A model generated the notes under the pieces. That model was not told where the DNA came from. It was given only the letters and a program-made list of their open reading frames with translations, and searched no databases. A DNA stretch of 64,000 bases from Qaidamihabitans albus (GTDB lineage: Bacteria; Actinomycetota; Actinomycetes; Mycobacteriales; Pseudonocardiaceae): positions 1-64,000 of the forward strand of contig NZ_JAEHOB010000021.1 of the NCBI RefSeq assembly GCF_016464705.1, read 5' to 3'. Shown piece after piece: positions 25,991-34,539 of this stretch. The translations under genes were made by a program, and so were the position numbers. Every line of letters starts with the position of its first letter. Positions within the stretch are counted from its first letter, which is position 1.

Positions 25991-26354
25991 CGGTCCGCAG
26001 GGGGTGGTCGGCCGGGATCTCCACGAGCACGATGCGGGTGCCGTCCGGGTCGGAGATCCACGCCTCGTCGAGGCCCCACGGCTCCCGCCGCGGTTCGCGA
26101 TCGGGCTCGACGCCCTTCGCCCGCAGTTCGGCGACGGTCGCGGCGAGGTCACGGACCTGCAGCCACAGCGCCACGTCCGGCGTGGGCCCCGCGCTGCCGC
26201 GGCCGACCACCTCCAGGAAGCCCTGGCCGAGGAAGAACACGGTGCCGCCGGGGAACTCGCGGTAGATGGCCAGCCCGAGCGTGTCGCGGTAGAACGCCGT
26301 CGTCACCGCGGGGTCGGTGGGGTGGACCAGTACGCGACTGCTCAGCACGTCCAT
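25974..26354 (-). CDS. VOC (glyoxalase/bleomycin-resistance fold) family protein
   Basis: A 126-residue single VOC module with two beta-alpha-beta-beta-beta halves: FYRDTLGLAIYREFPGG in the first and DPDGTRIVLVEIP in the second. Members bind divalent metal and act as lyases, dioxygenases or resistance proteins; no specific activity can be assigned. It reads into the DUF6346-like gene with a 17-nt overlap, so the two are probably cotranscribed. Confidence 0.82.
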   Translation of the reverse strand: MDVLSSRVLVHPTDPAVTTAFYRDTLGLAIYREFPGGTVFFLGQGFLEVVGRGSAGPTPDVALWLQVRDLAATVAELRAKGVEPDREPRREPWGLDEAWISDPDGTRIVLVEIPADHPLRTDVRTA

Positions 26355-26454
26355 GGCCTAAGATTCTCATGCCGGGGCAATCGCGGCCGACAGGACGAGC
26401 ACCAGCGCCGTGCCGTTCACCGAATGCCCTCCCCACCCTGCTCCGGAACCCTGC

Positions 26455-26469
26455 GTACACGCCGTGTAC
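26455..26469. promoter_or_regulatory. Palindrome overlapping the putative rpsT promoter
   Basis: Inverted repeat GTACAC-GCC-GTGTAC. Its right arm overlaps TACCCT (26467-26472), a plausible -10 for rpsT that would give a leader of about 115 nt. The rest of the 238-bp interval between the VOC gene and rpsT holds no other gene or signal that I can support. Operator function is inferred only from the overlap. Confidence 0.35.
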
Positions 26470-26592
26470 CCTGGTCAGCCGTTGCCGTGTGGCATTCCGC
26501 AATGGAGGAAACCTGCCGTCGTCCGGACGAGGCGGCCAGGGCCGGCAGAGCGCGGCACGAACCCAGCGACACACGACTGAAGGAGCGCCCGC

Positions 26593-26853
26593 GTGGCCAA
26601 TATCAAGTCCCAGATGAAGCGCATCAAGACCAACGAGAAGGCGCGCCAGCGTAACCAGTCGGTCCGGTCGTCGGTGAAAACCGCGATCCGCAAGTTCCGC
26701 GCGGCCGCCGACGCCGGTGAGAAGGACCGGGCCATCGAACTGCAGCGCGACGCGGCCCGGAAGCTGGACAAGGCGGCCGGCAAGGGCGTCATCCACGCCA
26801 ACCAGGCCGCGAACAAGAAGGCCGCGATGGCCAAGCGGGCCAACCAGCTCTGA
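26593..26853 (+). CDS. rpsT: 30S ribosomal protein S20
   Basis: An 86-residue basic helical protein with the S20 pattern ([20 protein letters not shown] at the start and [20 protein letters not shown] at the end). It binds 16S rRNA early in small-subunit assembly. The start is GTG with AAGGAG upstream. It is followed by a strong hairpin terminator and then palindromic repeat copy 4, and converges with holA, as in M. tuberculosis. Confidence 0.97.
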   Translation: MANIKSQMKRIKTNEKARQRNQSVRSSVKTAIRKFRAAADAGEKDRAIELQRDAARKLDKAAGKGVIHANQAANKKAAMAKRANQL

Positions 26854-26896
26854 CAGCACCGAGAGCGGGCGCCGCGCCGAGCGGACGCCTGCCCGG

Positions 26897-26932
26897 CGGA
26901 AACCCCGGCGACTCCGGTCGCCGGGGTTTCCG
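26897..26932 (+). terminator. rpsT hairpin terminator
   Basis: A perfect 16-bp stem (left arm CGGAAACCCCGGCGAC at 26897-26912) with a 4-nt loop, 43 nt after the rpsT stop. There is no uridine run after it, as is common for high-GC actinobacterial terminators. Confidence 0.8.
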
Positions 26933-26943
26933 CAGGTCATCGG

Positions 26944-26987
26944 TCGTGAGTGCGTAACAGTGTTCTAACTCGCGTACGCACTCACGA
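26944..26987. repeat. Palindromic repeat family R, copy 4
   Basis: Outer arms TCGTGAGTGCGTA / TACGCACTCACGA with a TTCTAACTCG core, between rpsT and holA (convergent). The similarity to copy 6 continues past the right arm through GAGGTGACCAGGCA, so the repeated unit is longer than the palindrome in these two copies. Confidence 0.85.
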
Positions 26988-27002
26988 GAGGTGACCAGGC
27001 AC

Positions 27003-27983
27003 TCAGCGCTTCTCCCTGGCCGCCACGATGTCCAGCACGGCGCGCTCGATCGCGTAGTCCGGGTCCGCGGCCGCACCCTTCACCTCGGCGTTCACCCGCG
27101 CCGCGATCCGCATCGCGTCGGCGAGGCCGGCCGTGCTCCAGCCACGCGACTGGCCCTGTGCCTTACGGATCTTCCACGGCGGCATGCCCAGCTCACCGGC
27201 CATCTGGTTCGGGTTGCCGCGGCCGGCGGCGGAGACCCGGGCGATCGTGCGCACGGCGTCGGCGAGCGCGTCGGCGAGCAGCACGTGCGGCACCCCGATC
27301 TGCTGGGCCCAGCGCGCCGTCTCGAGCGCAGCGGCCCGGTCGCCCGCGACGGCCTTCTCGGCGACCGCGAAGCCGGAGACGTCGGCGCGGCCCCGGTGAT
27401 AGCGCCGCACGGCCTCCTCGTCGACGCTGCCGCCGGAGTCGGCCACCAGTTGACCGGCCGCGGCGGACAGCTCGCGCAGGTCCGAGCCCACCGAGTCGAT
27501 GAGCGCGATCACCCCGGCGGCGTCGATGCGGCCACCTGCGTTACGGACCTCGTGGCGGACGAACGCCTCCCGCTCGGCCGGTTTGGTGATCTTCGGGCAC
27601 TCGGTGACGGTGGCGCCGGCCTTGCGCAGCGCGGCGGGCAGCGACTTGGCGGCCTTGCTGCGGCCGCCGCCGCTGTGCACGACGACGAGCACGATGCCGT
27701 CGGCCGGGTTCGCGACATAGGCGAGCACGGCGTCGGCGATCTCCTGGGACATCTCCTGCGCGGCGTCGAGGACGACGACCCGGCCCTCGCTGAACAACGA
27801 CGGGCTCACCAGCTCGGCCAGCGCCGGTGCGGTGAGCTCGGACACGCGGACCCGGGTCAGGTCCGCGGTCGCGTCGGCCAGGCGCGCGGCGTCGAGCGCG
27901 GCGCGGACGGCGCGTTCGACGAGCAGTTCCTCCTCGCCGAGCACGAGGTGCAGCGGCGGCGGCGTGGTGGCTGGCGCGGTCAC
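27003..27983 (-). CDS. holA: DNA polymerase III delta subunit
   Basis: Clamp-loader delta subunit, 326 residues. The N-terminal LHLVLGEEELLVERAV, the EGRVVVLDAAQEMSQ region and the C-terminal KIRKAQGQSRGWSTAGLADA collar-domain helices match the HolA family. It opens the beta clamp. A GTG start at 27983 fits. It is convergent with rpsT and divergent from the riboswitch-controlled thrC. Confidence 0.93.
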   Translation of the reverse strand: MTAPATTPPPLHLVLGEEELLVERAVRAALDAARLADATADLTRVRVSELTAPALAELVSPSLFSEGRVVVLDAAQEMSQEIADAVLAYVANPADGIVLVVVHSGGGRSKAAKSLPAALRKAGATVTECPKITKPAEREAFVRHEVRNAGGRIDAAGVIALIDSVGSDLRELSAAAGQLVADSGGSVDEEAVRRYHRGRADVSGFAVAEKAVAGDRAAALETARWAQQIGVPHVLLADALADAVRTIARVSAAGRGNPNQMAGELGMPPWKIRKAQGQSRGWSTAGLADAMRIAARVNAEVKGAAADPDYAIERAVLDIVAAREKR

Positions 27984-28099
27984 GTCGTCGATCCTGCCAC
28001 GGTGACCTGGCCCGCATTCCCGTGGCCGGATCCGATCGCGATGGCGTACGGTATATCCGGAAAGCCGCGCGCTCCCTTGGCCGGCACAACTGAATACCG

Positions 28100-28228
28100 C
28101 TCATCCAGAGGGGCAGAGGGAACGGCCCGTTGAAGCCCCGGCAACCGGCGTCAGCCTGTCATCTCGATCCCGCGAGGTAGCTGACGATCACGGTGCCAAT
28201 TCCGGCCCGCGCCAGTGGGACAGATGAG
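28100..28228 (+). ncRNA. SAM-I-type (S-box) riboswitch
   Basis: The closing stem P1 is CTCATC (28100-28105) with GATGAG (28223-28228). Core S-box segments are AGAGGGGCAGAGGGA, TTGAAGCCCCGGCAACC and GGTGCCAATTCC, in the right order, with a short hairpin between the last of these and P1. It lies directly before the threonine synthase-like gene, whose ribosome-binding site (AGGAAAGGA) follows P1 by only a few nucleotides, so SAM binding could act on translation initiation. A possible -10 (GTATAT) lies near 28051. Confidence 0.88.
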
Positions 28229-28243
28229 GAAAGGAACCTCGCG

Positions 28244-29506
28244 ATGACCGCAGCCCTCGACACGACCACCACGCGCTCCGTCAACCTCGGCCCGGCCGTG
28301 GAACTGGTCTCCAAGGAGGAGGGCCACCGCCAGCCGCTGGCCCCGGAGTTCGTCTCCGCGGAGGACTTCTCGCCGCTGGAGGTCGCCTACGACTTCGGCC
28401 GTGTCCGCCGGGAGGACATCGAGGCGGGCCCGCGCAACATCTGGCGTTACAAGAAGCTGCTCCCGGTGCCGTCGAACGTCGAGCAGATCCCGAACACGGA
28501 GCCCGGCTGTACCCGGCTGGTGCGTGCCGACCGGCTGGCGAAGGCCCTCGGGGTCCGGCGCCTCTGGGTCAAGGACGACACCGGCAACCCGACGCACTCG
28601 TTCAAGGACCGCGTGGTCGCCGTCGCGCTGGCCGCGGCCCGCGAGTTCGGCTTCGACACCCTGGCCTGCCCGTCCACCGGCAACCTGGCGAACGCGGTGG
28701 CCGCCGCCGCGGCGCGCGCAGGCTGGCAGTCGGTCGTGCTCATCCCGTCTTCCCTCGAGCGCGCGAAGATCCTCACCACGGCCGTGTACGACGGCGCGCT
28801 GATCGCCGTCGACGGCAACTACGACGACGTGAACCGGCTCGCGACCCAGCTCGCCGCCGAGCACGAGAGCTGGGCGTTCGTGAACGTCAACGTGCGGCCG
28901 TACTACTCCGAGGGGTCCAAGACCCTCGGCTTCGAGGTCGCCGAGCAACTCGGCTGGCGCCTGCCGGAGCAGATCGTCGTGCCGATCGCCTCCGGTTCAC
29001 AGCTGACCAAGGTCGACAAGGGCTTCCGTGAGCTGGGCGAGCTCGGCCTGGTCGAGCAGAGCCCGTACCGGATATTCGGTGCGCAGGCCACCGGCTGCTC
29101 GCCGGTGTCCGCGGCGTTCCGTGCAGGCCACGACGTGGTCCAGCCGGTCAAGCCGGACACCATCGCCCGGTCGCTGGCGATCGGCAACCCCGCCGACGGC
29201 CCGTACGTGCTCGACACCGTCCACCGCACCGGCGGCTCGATCGAGGACGTCAGCGACGAGGAGGTCGTCGACGGCATCAGGCTGCTCGCCCGGACGGAGG
29301 GCATCTTCACCGAGACGGCCGGTGGCGTCACCGTGGCGACGGCGAAGAAGCTCATCGACAGCGGCAAGATCGACCCGGACGCCGAGACCGTGCTGCTGAT
29401 CACCGGCGACGGCCTGAAGACCCTGGACGCGCTCGAGGGCCGGATCGGCCCGAAGGCGACGGTCGCACCGTCCGCCGCCGCGGTCAGCGAGGCACTCGGC
29501 AGCTGA
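28244..29506 (+). CDS. thrC: Threonine synthase (riboswitch-controlled)
   Basis: PLP-dependent fold-type II enzyme, 420 residues. The PLP lysine is in NPTHSFKDRVVAVAL; ACPSTGNLANAVAAAAARAG binds the cofactor phosphate. It is annotated as converting O-phosphohomoserine to threonine. The length and N-terminal extension resemble the larger plant/archaeal-type threonine synthases. Control by a SAM riboswitch is unexpected for a purely threonine enzyme and hints at a role at the methionine branch. The reading frame can be extended into the riboswitch, but the ATG at 28244 has the Shine-Dalgarno. It is convergent, 3 nt apart, with a methyltransferase gene. Confidence 0.88.
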   Translation: MTAALDTTTTRSVNLGPAVELVSKEEGHRQPLAPEFVSAEDFSPLEVAYDFGRVRREDIEAGPRNIWRYKKLLPVPSNVEQIPNTEPGCTRLVRADRLAKALGVRRLWVKDDTGNPTHSFKDRVVAVALAAAREFGFDTLACPSTGNLANAVAAAAARAGWQSVVLIPSSLERAKILTTAVYDGALIAVDGNYDDVNRLATQLAAEHESWAFVNVNVRPYYSEGSKTLGFEVAEQLGWRLPEQIVVPIASGSQLTKVDKGFRELGELGLVEQSPYRIFGAQATGCSPVSAAFRAGHDVVQPVKPDTIARSLAIGNPADGPYVLDTVHRTGGSIEDVSDEEVVDGIRLLARTEGIFTETAGGVTVATAKKLIDSGKIDPDAETVLLITGDGLKTLDALEGRIGPKATVAPSAAAVSEALGS

Positions 29507-29509
29507 CCC

Positions 29510-30148
29510 TCACGCGGGTGGCTTGACCGCCGTGACGCGCTCCACGATGCCGCCGCGGTCGGCTCGCCGGTAGACGACCTCCAGACCGGTGTCACGAAGC
29601 GGGCCGACCATCTCCCGGAACTGTGAGTCGGTCGCCCTGGTGGCCGCGATCCGCTCGATCCCGCGCTGCACGGCGCGGACCACGCGATGCGGGCTGGCGA
29701 CGTGCCCGAGCAGGACCAGGTGCCCGCCAGGGCGGAGGACCCGGTGCATCTCGCGCACCGCGAGCCGGTCGTCGGGCACGCTGCTCAGGCCCAGCGTGCA
29801 GATGACCGTGTCGAACCGTGCGGCGGGGAACGGGAGGGCCTGCGCGTCGCCCTCCACGAGCCCCACCGGCAACCCCAGCTCCGCGACGCGCTCGCGGGCG
29901 AGCGCGAGCATGCCGGGGCTGAGGTCGATCCCCGTCACGCGGGCGCCCGGCGGGTAGAACGGGAGGTTCCGCCCGGTGCCGACCGCGACCTCGAGAACGT
30001 CCCCGCGCGCCTGCGAGCAGGCCCAGGAGCGGCCGTCGCCGAGCATGAGCCGGTCGTACCAGCTGGTCTCCAGGTCGTACCGGGGAGCGTAGGAGTCGTA
30101 CTCGGACCGGATCCGCGCGGTGGCCTCTCGATCGACGATGATCCGCAC
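29510..30148 (-). CDS. UbiE/phosphatidylethanolamine-type methyltransferase
   Basis: A 212-residue SAM methyltransferase: YDSYAPRYDLETSWYDRLML is a typical UbiE/PmtA-like N-terminus, VLEVAVGTGRNLPFY is motif I, and ICTLGLSSVPDD plus LRPGGHLVLLGHV are motifs IV-V. A lipid or quinone substrate is likely but unproven. I chose the GTG at 30148 because GGAGAGAGAG lies immediately upstream; an ATG at 30202 would add 18 low-complexity residues. Confidence 0.82.
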   Translation of the reverse strand: MRIIVDREATARIRSEYDSYAPRYDLETSWYDRLMLGDGRSWACSQARGDVLEVAVGTGRNLPFYPPGARVTGIDLSPGMLALARERVAELGLPVGLVEGDAQALPFPAARFDTVICTLGLSSVPDDRLAVREMHRVLRPGGHLVLLGHVASPHRVVRAVQRGIERIAATRATDSQFREMVGPLRDTGLEVVYRRADRGGIVERVTAVKPPA

Positions 30149-30174
30149 CTCTCTCTCCGTGTCTCTCCGTACCG

Positions 30175-32628
30175 TCACCTGTGTCCGGGTACAGGTTCCC
30201 ACAGTCCGGGATGGCGGGGAGGTCCACGAGCCCGGCCGCGGCGGACCACCGCCGGGCCCCGGCTGTCGGCCACGACCGCCGTGTCGCCGCCGGTGTCCGT
30301 ACGCGCCACCAGCGCACCGGTGGCGGCGAGCATGCCGAGCGTGGTCCGGTTCGGGTGGCCGTAGCCGTTGTCCGCGCCCACGCTCACCACCGCGATCCTC
30401 GGCTCGACCGCGTTGACGAAATCCGGGACCGTGAACCGGCTGCCGTGGTGCGGCACCTTGAGGATCTCGGCCCGCAGGTCCACCTCGGCGGCGAGCAGGT
30501 CGGCCTGCGCCGCGAGCTCGACATCGCCGGTGAGCAGTACCCGGCCCGCCGGGGTGTCGGCGCGCAGCACCACCGATGTGTTGTTGATGGCGCTGCCGTC
30601 GTCCTCCTCCGACTGTGGCGGCACGTACCGCGGACCGAGCACGTCGATCCGCAGGCCGCGCCAGCGCAGCCGGTCACCCGCGGTCAGTTCGAGCAGCGGC
30701 ACACCCTGCCCGGCCGCCTCGGCCGCGACCCGCCGCCACGCCCAGGCCGGCACGCGCCCCGGCCCCACCGCGACGGCCCCGACCGCACGGCCCTCGAAGA
30801 TCGACGAGAGGCCGCCGATGTGGTCCGCGTGGAGGTGGCTCAGCAGCACCAGCGGCACCCGGTCGACGTCCAGCCGGTCGAGACACCGGTCCAGCGGCCC
30901 CGGTTCCGGGCCCGCGTCCACCACCACCGCCCGCCCCGGCTCGCCGGTGGACAGCACGACCCCGTCGCCCTGTCCGACGTCGCAGGCGACCAGCGCCCAG
31001 CCGGGTGGCGGCCAGGACGGCGCGACCACATGCACCGGCACGAGGACCAGAAGGACCGCGGCGAGCCCCAGCGCGAGCAGCAGCCGGGCTGGGCGGTGCC
31101 GCAGCGCGAGCACCACGAGCACCACGGCGCCCACCGCGAGCAACCCGCCCCACCAGCCGCCGGGCCACGGCAGGACCGCACCGGGCACGGCCGCGGCCTC
31201 GCGGGCGACCAGGATCAGCCAGCTCACGCCCGGACCGGCGAGATGCACCAGCAGCTCGGCCGCCCACGGCCAGAAGACCGCCAGCACAGCGGCGAGCACC
31301 CCCACCACCGTCACCGGAGCGACCACCGGGGCCGCCAGCACGTTGGCGACCACGGAGACCGTGCTCACCTCGCCGGACATGCCCGCGATCACGGGAGCGG
31401 TGACCAGGAAGGCGGCCAGCGGCACCGCCAGCCCTTCCGCGAGCCCGGCGGGCACGCCCCGCCTGGACAGCGCCGCCGCCCACCGGGGCGCCAGCAGGAC
31501 CAGACCCGCCGTCGCCACCACCGACAGCGCGAAGCCGAAGCTGACGGCCAGCGCCGGATCGTGCAGCACGAGCACGCACACCGCCGCGGCGAGCGCGGGC
31601 AGCGCCGAACCGGCGCGCCCGAGCAGCAGCGCGAGCAGCGCTATCCCGCCCATGACGCCGGCGCGAAGCACGCTCGGCTCCGGTCCCACCAGCACGACGA
31701 ACCCGGCGAGCACGCACCCCGCGGCCAGCGCCGACGACCGTGGTCCGCACCGCAGCGCCCGGAGCAGGAGCAGCACCGCGCCGCACAGGATCGCGATGTT
31801 GGCACCGGAAACGGCGGTCAGATGTGACATCCCGGCGTCGAGGAACTCCTGTTCCACCCGTGCGGGCAGCGCGCTCGTGTCGCCGACCACCAGCCCTGGC
31901 AGCAGTCCCGCCGGTTCCTCGGAGAGCACCGAGCAGACGGAACGCAGCGCGCCACGTACCGACTCGGCTGCCCGCTGCCACCAGGGGGCGGCGCCCGGCC
32001 GTTCCGGTGGCCCACGGACGAACACGACCGCCGCGGTCAGCTCGCCCGGCCGTGGCGGCACCAGCGAGCCGCGTGCCGTGACCTGCTGCCCGGGCAGCAT
32101 CCCTGACCAGCCCGCGGACGGCGCGATGAGCAGTACCCGCCCGGTGGTCGGCACGCCGCGTTCCCGCACGGTGGCGCCGGCGGCCTCGGCACGCACGAGA
32201 ACCGAGCGCGCACCACCCGCCTGGCCGGCGTAGCCCGGCGAGCGCAGCGCCCGGGGCCGTTCCGTGATCGTCACGCGAAGCTCGGCCTCGCCGCCTCGCT
32301 GCGCGTACCCGCGCAGCGGATCGTGCTCCGCGGCGGCCAGCCGCATGCTGAGCGAAGCGGCGGCGAGCAGCGCGCACAACAGCAACACGACGGCTCCCGC
32401 CCGCCGGGACGGCGCTCCGGTGTCCACTCCGTACCGTCGGCAGGCGCCCCGCCACAGCGCGATCGTCGCGACGACCACACCCGCCGTGGCGCAGGCGATG
32501 CTCGCCCACCAGCCCCACAGCAGGCCGAGCAGAGCCGACAACCATACGGTGACCGCCGCGGGCACCAGCCGCAGATCGTGCCGGCGCACCCGCTCGGCGG
32601 GAACCGCGGTGCGGACCGGCCACGTCAC
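30175..32628 (-). CDS. comEC: ComEC/Rec2 family membrane protein
   Basis: 817 residues: N-terminal membrane helices, a DUF4131-like soluble domain, a competence domain with many helices (GMSHLTAVSGANIAILCGAV is the family hallmark), and a C-terminal metallo-beta-lactamase domain with HLHADHIGG near residue 597. In transformable bacteria ComEC is the inner-membrane channel for single-stranded DNA. The GTG start overlaps the comEA stop (GTGA). The gene order comEC-comEA beside holA is conserved with M. tuberculosis. Competence itself is not shown by the sequence. Confidence 0.93.
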   Translation of the reverse strand: MTWPVRTAVPAERVRRHDLRLVPAAVTVWLSALLGLLWGWWASIACATAGVVVATIALWRGACRRYGVDTGAPSRRAGAVVLLLCALLAAASLSMRLAAAEHDPLRGYAQRGGEAELRVTITERPRALRSPGYAGQAGGARSVLVRAEAAGATVRERGVPTTGRVLLIAPSAGWSGMLPGQQVTARGSLVPPRPGELTAAVVFVRGPPERPGAAPWWQRAAESVRGALRSVCSVLSEEPAGLLPGLVVGDTSALPARVEQEFLDAGMSHLTAVSGANIAILCGAVLLLLRALRCGPRSSALAAGCVLAGFVVLVGPEPSVLRAGVMGGIALLALLLGRAGSALPALAAAVCVLVLHDPALAVSFGFALSVVATAGLVLLAPRWAAALSRRGVPAGLAEGLAVPLAAFLVTAPVIAGMSGEVSTVSVVANVLAAPVVAPVTVVGVLAAVLAVFWPWAAELLVHLAGPGVSWLILVAREAAAVPGAVLPWPGGWWGGLLAVGAVVLVVLALRHRPARLLLALGLAAVLLVLVPVHVVAPSWPPPGWALVACDVGQGDGVVLSTGEPGRAVVVDAGPEPGPLDRCLDRLDVDRVPLVLLSHLHADHIGGLSSIFEGRAVGAVAVGPGRVPAWAWRRVAAEAAGQGVPLLELTAGDRLRWRGLRIDVLGPRYVPPQSEEDDGSAINNTSVVLRADTPAGRVLLTGDVELAAQADLLAAEVDLRAEILKVPHHGSRFTVPDFVNAVEPRIAVVSVGADNGYGHPNRTTLGMLAATGALVARTDTGGDTAVVADSRGPAVVRRGRARGPPRHPGLWEPVPGHR

Positions 32629-33515
32629 CGGACGCTCACGTGCTCTCGCACGCGCTCGAACCGCTTGTCCCCGATCCCGTCGACCTCACGCAACTGCTCC
32701 ACGGCAGCGAACCGGCCGTGCCGGGTGCGCCACTCCACGATGCGCTGCGCGGTGACCTCCCCGATACCCGGCAGCGTCTCCAGCTCCTGCTCCCCCGCGC
32801 TGTTCAGGTCGATCGCACCGGCCGCATCCGCCGCGGGGCCCGAAGCCGGGTCCACCGCCACGCCGGGCACGGCTCCCGGCGCCCGCATCTCCGGCGGCAC
32901 CGGCACCCCCACGTACAGCTGCTCCCCGTCGGTGAGCCGTCGCGCCAGGTTGATGGTGGCGAGGTCGGCGCCGGGCACGGCGCCTCCCGCCTCCCGTACC
33001 GCGTCGGCGACGCGTGCATCGGCGGGCACCGTGACCAGCCCGGGCGAGACGACCTTGCCCACCACGCTGACCACGAGCGGCCCTGCATCCGTGCCGGTCG
33101 GGGATGCGGGGCCGGTGGTGCCGGTGGCCGGAACCTCGCGGGCGACCGGCAGCGGCGGCGGGGCCTCGTGGGCCGGGTCTCCCACGAGTAGCAGCGCGGC
33201 CAGAACCGCCACGGCGACGGCACCGAGCACGGCCGCGACGACGGCCACCCGGCGCCGGTGCCGAACGGCGACGCCCGTGCCAGGACCCGCCGGGAGCCAG
33301 CGTTCGACGAGACGGCCGCCCCGGGCGGCGGGCGGAGGGGACGGGCCGCCGGAGCGGCCGGGACCCTGACCGGTGAGCCGTGCCGCCAGCTGGTCGAGCC
33401 GCACCCGTGACGAGTGCGGCCGCTGCTGCGCGGCGGTATCTCCGGTGTCTGTGGCTTCTGTGGCTTCTGTGGCTTCTTCGCCGTCCGTGGACAGCCGATG
33501 CGTTTGCTCGAACAC
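32625..33515 (-). CDS. comEA: ComEA family DNA-binding protein
   Basis: About 296 residues. A cytoplasmic N-terminus with a Thr-Glu-Ala repeat (encoded by a 9-bp repeat near 33455-33480) and Arg-rich region, one membrane helix (VAVVAAVLGAVAVAVLAALL), a SLBB-like domain (VVSVVGKVVSPGLVTVPADA), then two helix-hairpin-helix motifs at the C-terminus (LNSAGEQELETLPGIGEVTA, and VDGIGDKRFERV). It binds DNA for transfer to ComEC. The start is uncertain: I chose the GTG at 33515, with an alternative at 33596. Confidence 0.88.
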   Translation of the reverse strand: MFEQTHRLSTDGEEATEATEATDTGDTAAQQRPHSSRVRLDQLAARLTGQGPGRSGGPSPPPAARGGRLVERWLPAGPGTGVAVRHRRRVAVVAAVLGAVAVAVLAALLLVGDPAHEAPPPLPVAREVPATGTTGPASPTGTDAGPLVVSVVGKVVSPGLVTVPADARVADAVREAGGAVPGADLATINLARRLTDGEQLYVGVPVPPEMRAPGAVPGVAVDPASGPAADAAGAIDLNSAGEQELETLPGIGEVTAQRIVEWRTRHGRFAAVEQLREVDGIGDKRFERVREHVSVR

Positions 33516-33684
33516 ACGATCGACGCTAGGCCGCGGGCGGTCGTCGCCGGCAGGGCCGACCGGCCGGGCTGTGGATGAGCGGGGCGGTGTGGACAACTCC
33601 CGCCCGCGGGAGCCGCGTGGCCCGGTGGCGTCGGCACGGGGTGCTACGTTCGCCGGTTCGGCCTGCGGTCGGCACGCCGTCCGT

Positions 33685-34530
33685 TCAGCCCTCCCGCTGC
33701 ACCACCACGCCGAGCACGCCCGGACCGGTGTGCGCGCCGATCACGGCGCCGAGTTCGGACACCACGCACCCGCACGAGCCCGGCAGCCGTTCCTGCAGCC
33801 TGTTGGCCAGTTCGACGGCGCGTTCCGGCGACGCGAGGTGGTGCACGGCCAGCTCGGCGACGCCGTCGCCTGCGGCCCGCACGGCCAGCTCGACCAGCCT
33901 GCTGGTCGCCCGGTTCATCGTGCGGACCTTCTCCAGCGGCCGGATCTCGCCGTCCACCATGTGCAGGACCGGCTTCATGGCGAGCGCGGTGCCCAGCAGC
34001 GCCGCCGCGGCGCCGATCCGGCCGCCCCGGCGCAGGTACTCCAGGGTCTCCACCACGAACAGCGTCTCGGAACGGCGAGCCGCCGCGACCGCGGCGGCCT
34101 CGACCTCCTCCCCCGACCCCCCTTCGGCCGCGACGGCGGCCGCATGCAGGGCGGCGAAGCCGAGACCCATCGCGGTGGTGCGCGAGTCGACCACCCGAAC
34201 CCGGTCGGGCCCGACCTCCTGCGCGGCGAGCACCGCGGCCTCCCACGTGCCCGACAGCCTCTTGGAAAGGTGCACCGAGACGACCGTGTCCGCGCCCTCG
34301 TCGAGCGCCTCACGGAAGGTGGCGGCGAACGCCGCGGGGGTGGGCCGGGACGTGGTGACGATCCGGCGCCTGCCGAGTGCCTCGGCCAGCGCGGCGGGAC
34401 CGACGTCCACGCCGTCGAGCGCCGCGACGCCGTCGATGAGCACGTGCAGCGGGACGACCCGGATCGCGTGCCGCTCGGCGAATCCCTCCGGCAGGTGGGC
34501 AGTGGAGTCCGTGACAACGGCGACCGGCAC
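33685..34530 (-). CDS. DegV family fatty acid-binding protein
   Basis: 281 residues with the DegV signature VAVVTDSTAHLP at the N-terminus and VVSVHLSKRLSGTWEAA further on. Family members bind long-chain fatty acids and, in Gram-positives, act as FakB-type partners of fatty acid kinase. Whether a FakA is encoded elsewhere cannot be seen. The gene order comEA-degV-octT-gpgP matches M. tuberculosis except that eis is missing between comEA and degV. Confidence 0.9.
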   Translation of the reverse strand: MPVAVVTDSTAHLPEGFAERHAIRVVPLHVLIDGVAALDGVDVGPAALAEALGRRRIVTTSRPTPAAFAATFREALDEGADTVVSVHLSKRLSGTWEAAVLAAQEVGPDRVRVVDSRTTAMGLGFAALHAAAVAAEGGSGEEVEAAAVAAARRSETLFVVETLEYLRRGGRIGAAAALLGTALAMKPVLHMVDGEIRPLEKVRTMNRATSRLVELAVRAAGDGVAELAVHHLASPERAVELANRLQERLPGSCGCVVSELGAVIGAHTGPGVLGVVVQREG

Positions 34531-34539
34531 GGGGCCAGC

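Noticed and set aside
28193-28243. N-terminal extension of thrC
   Set aside because: The in-frame extension lies inside the SAM riboswitch, and a good ribosome-binding site precedes the ATG at 28244.
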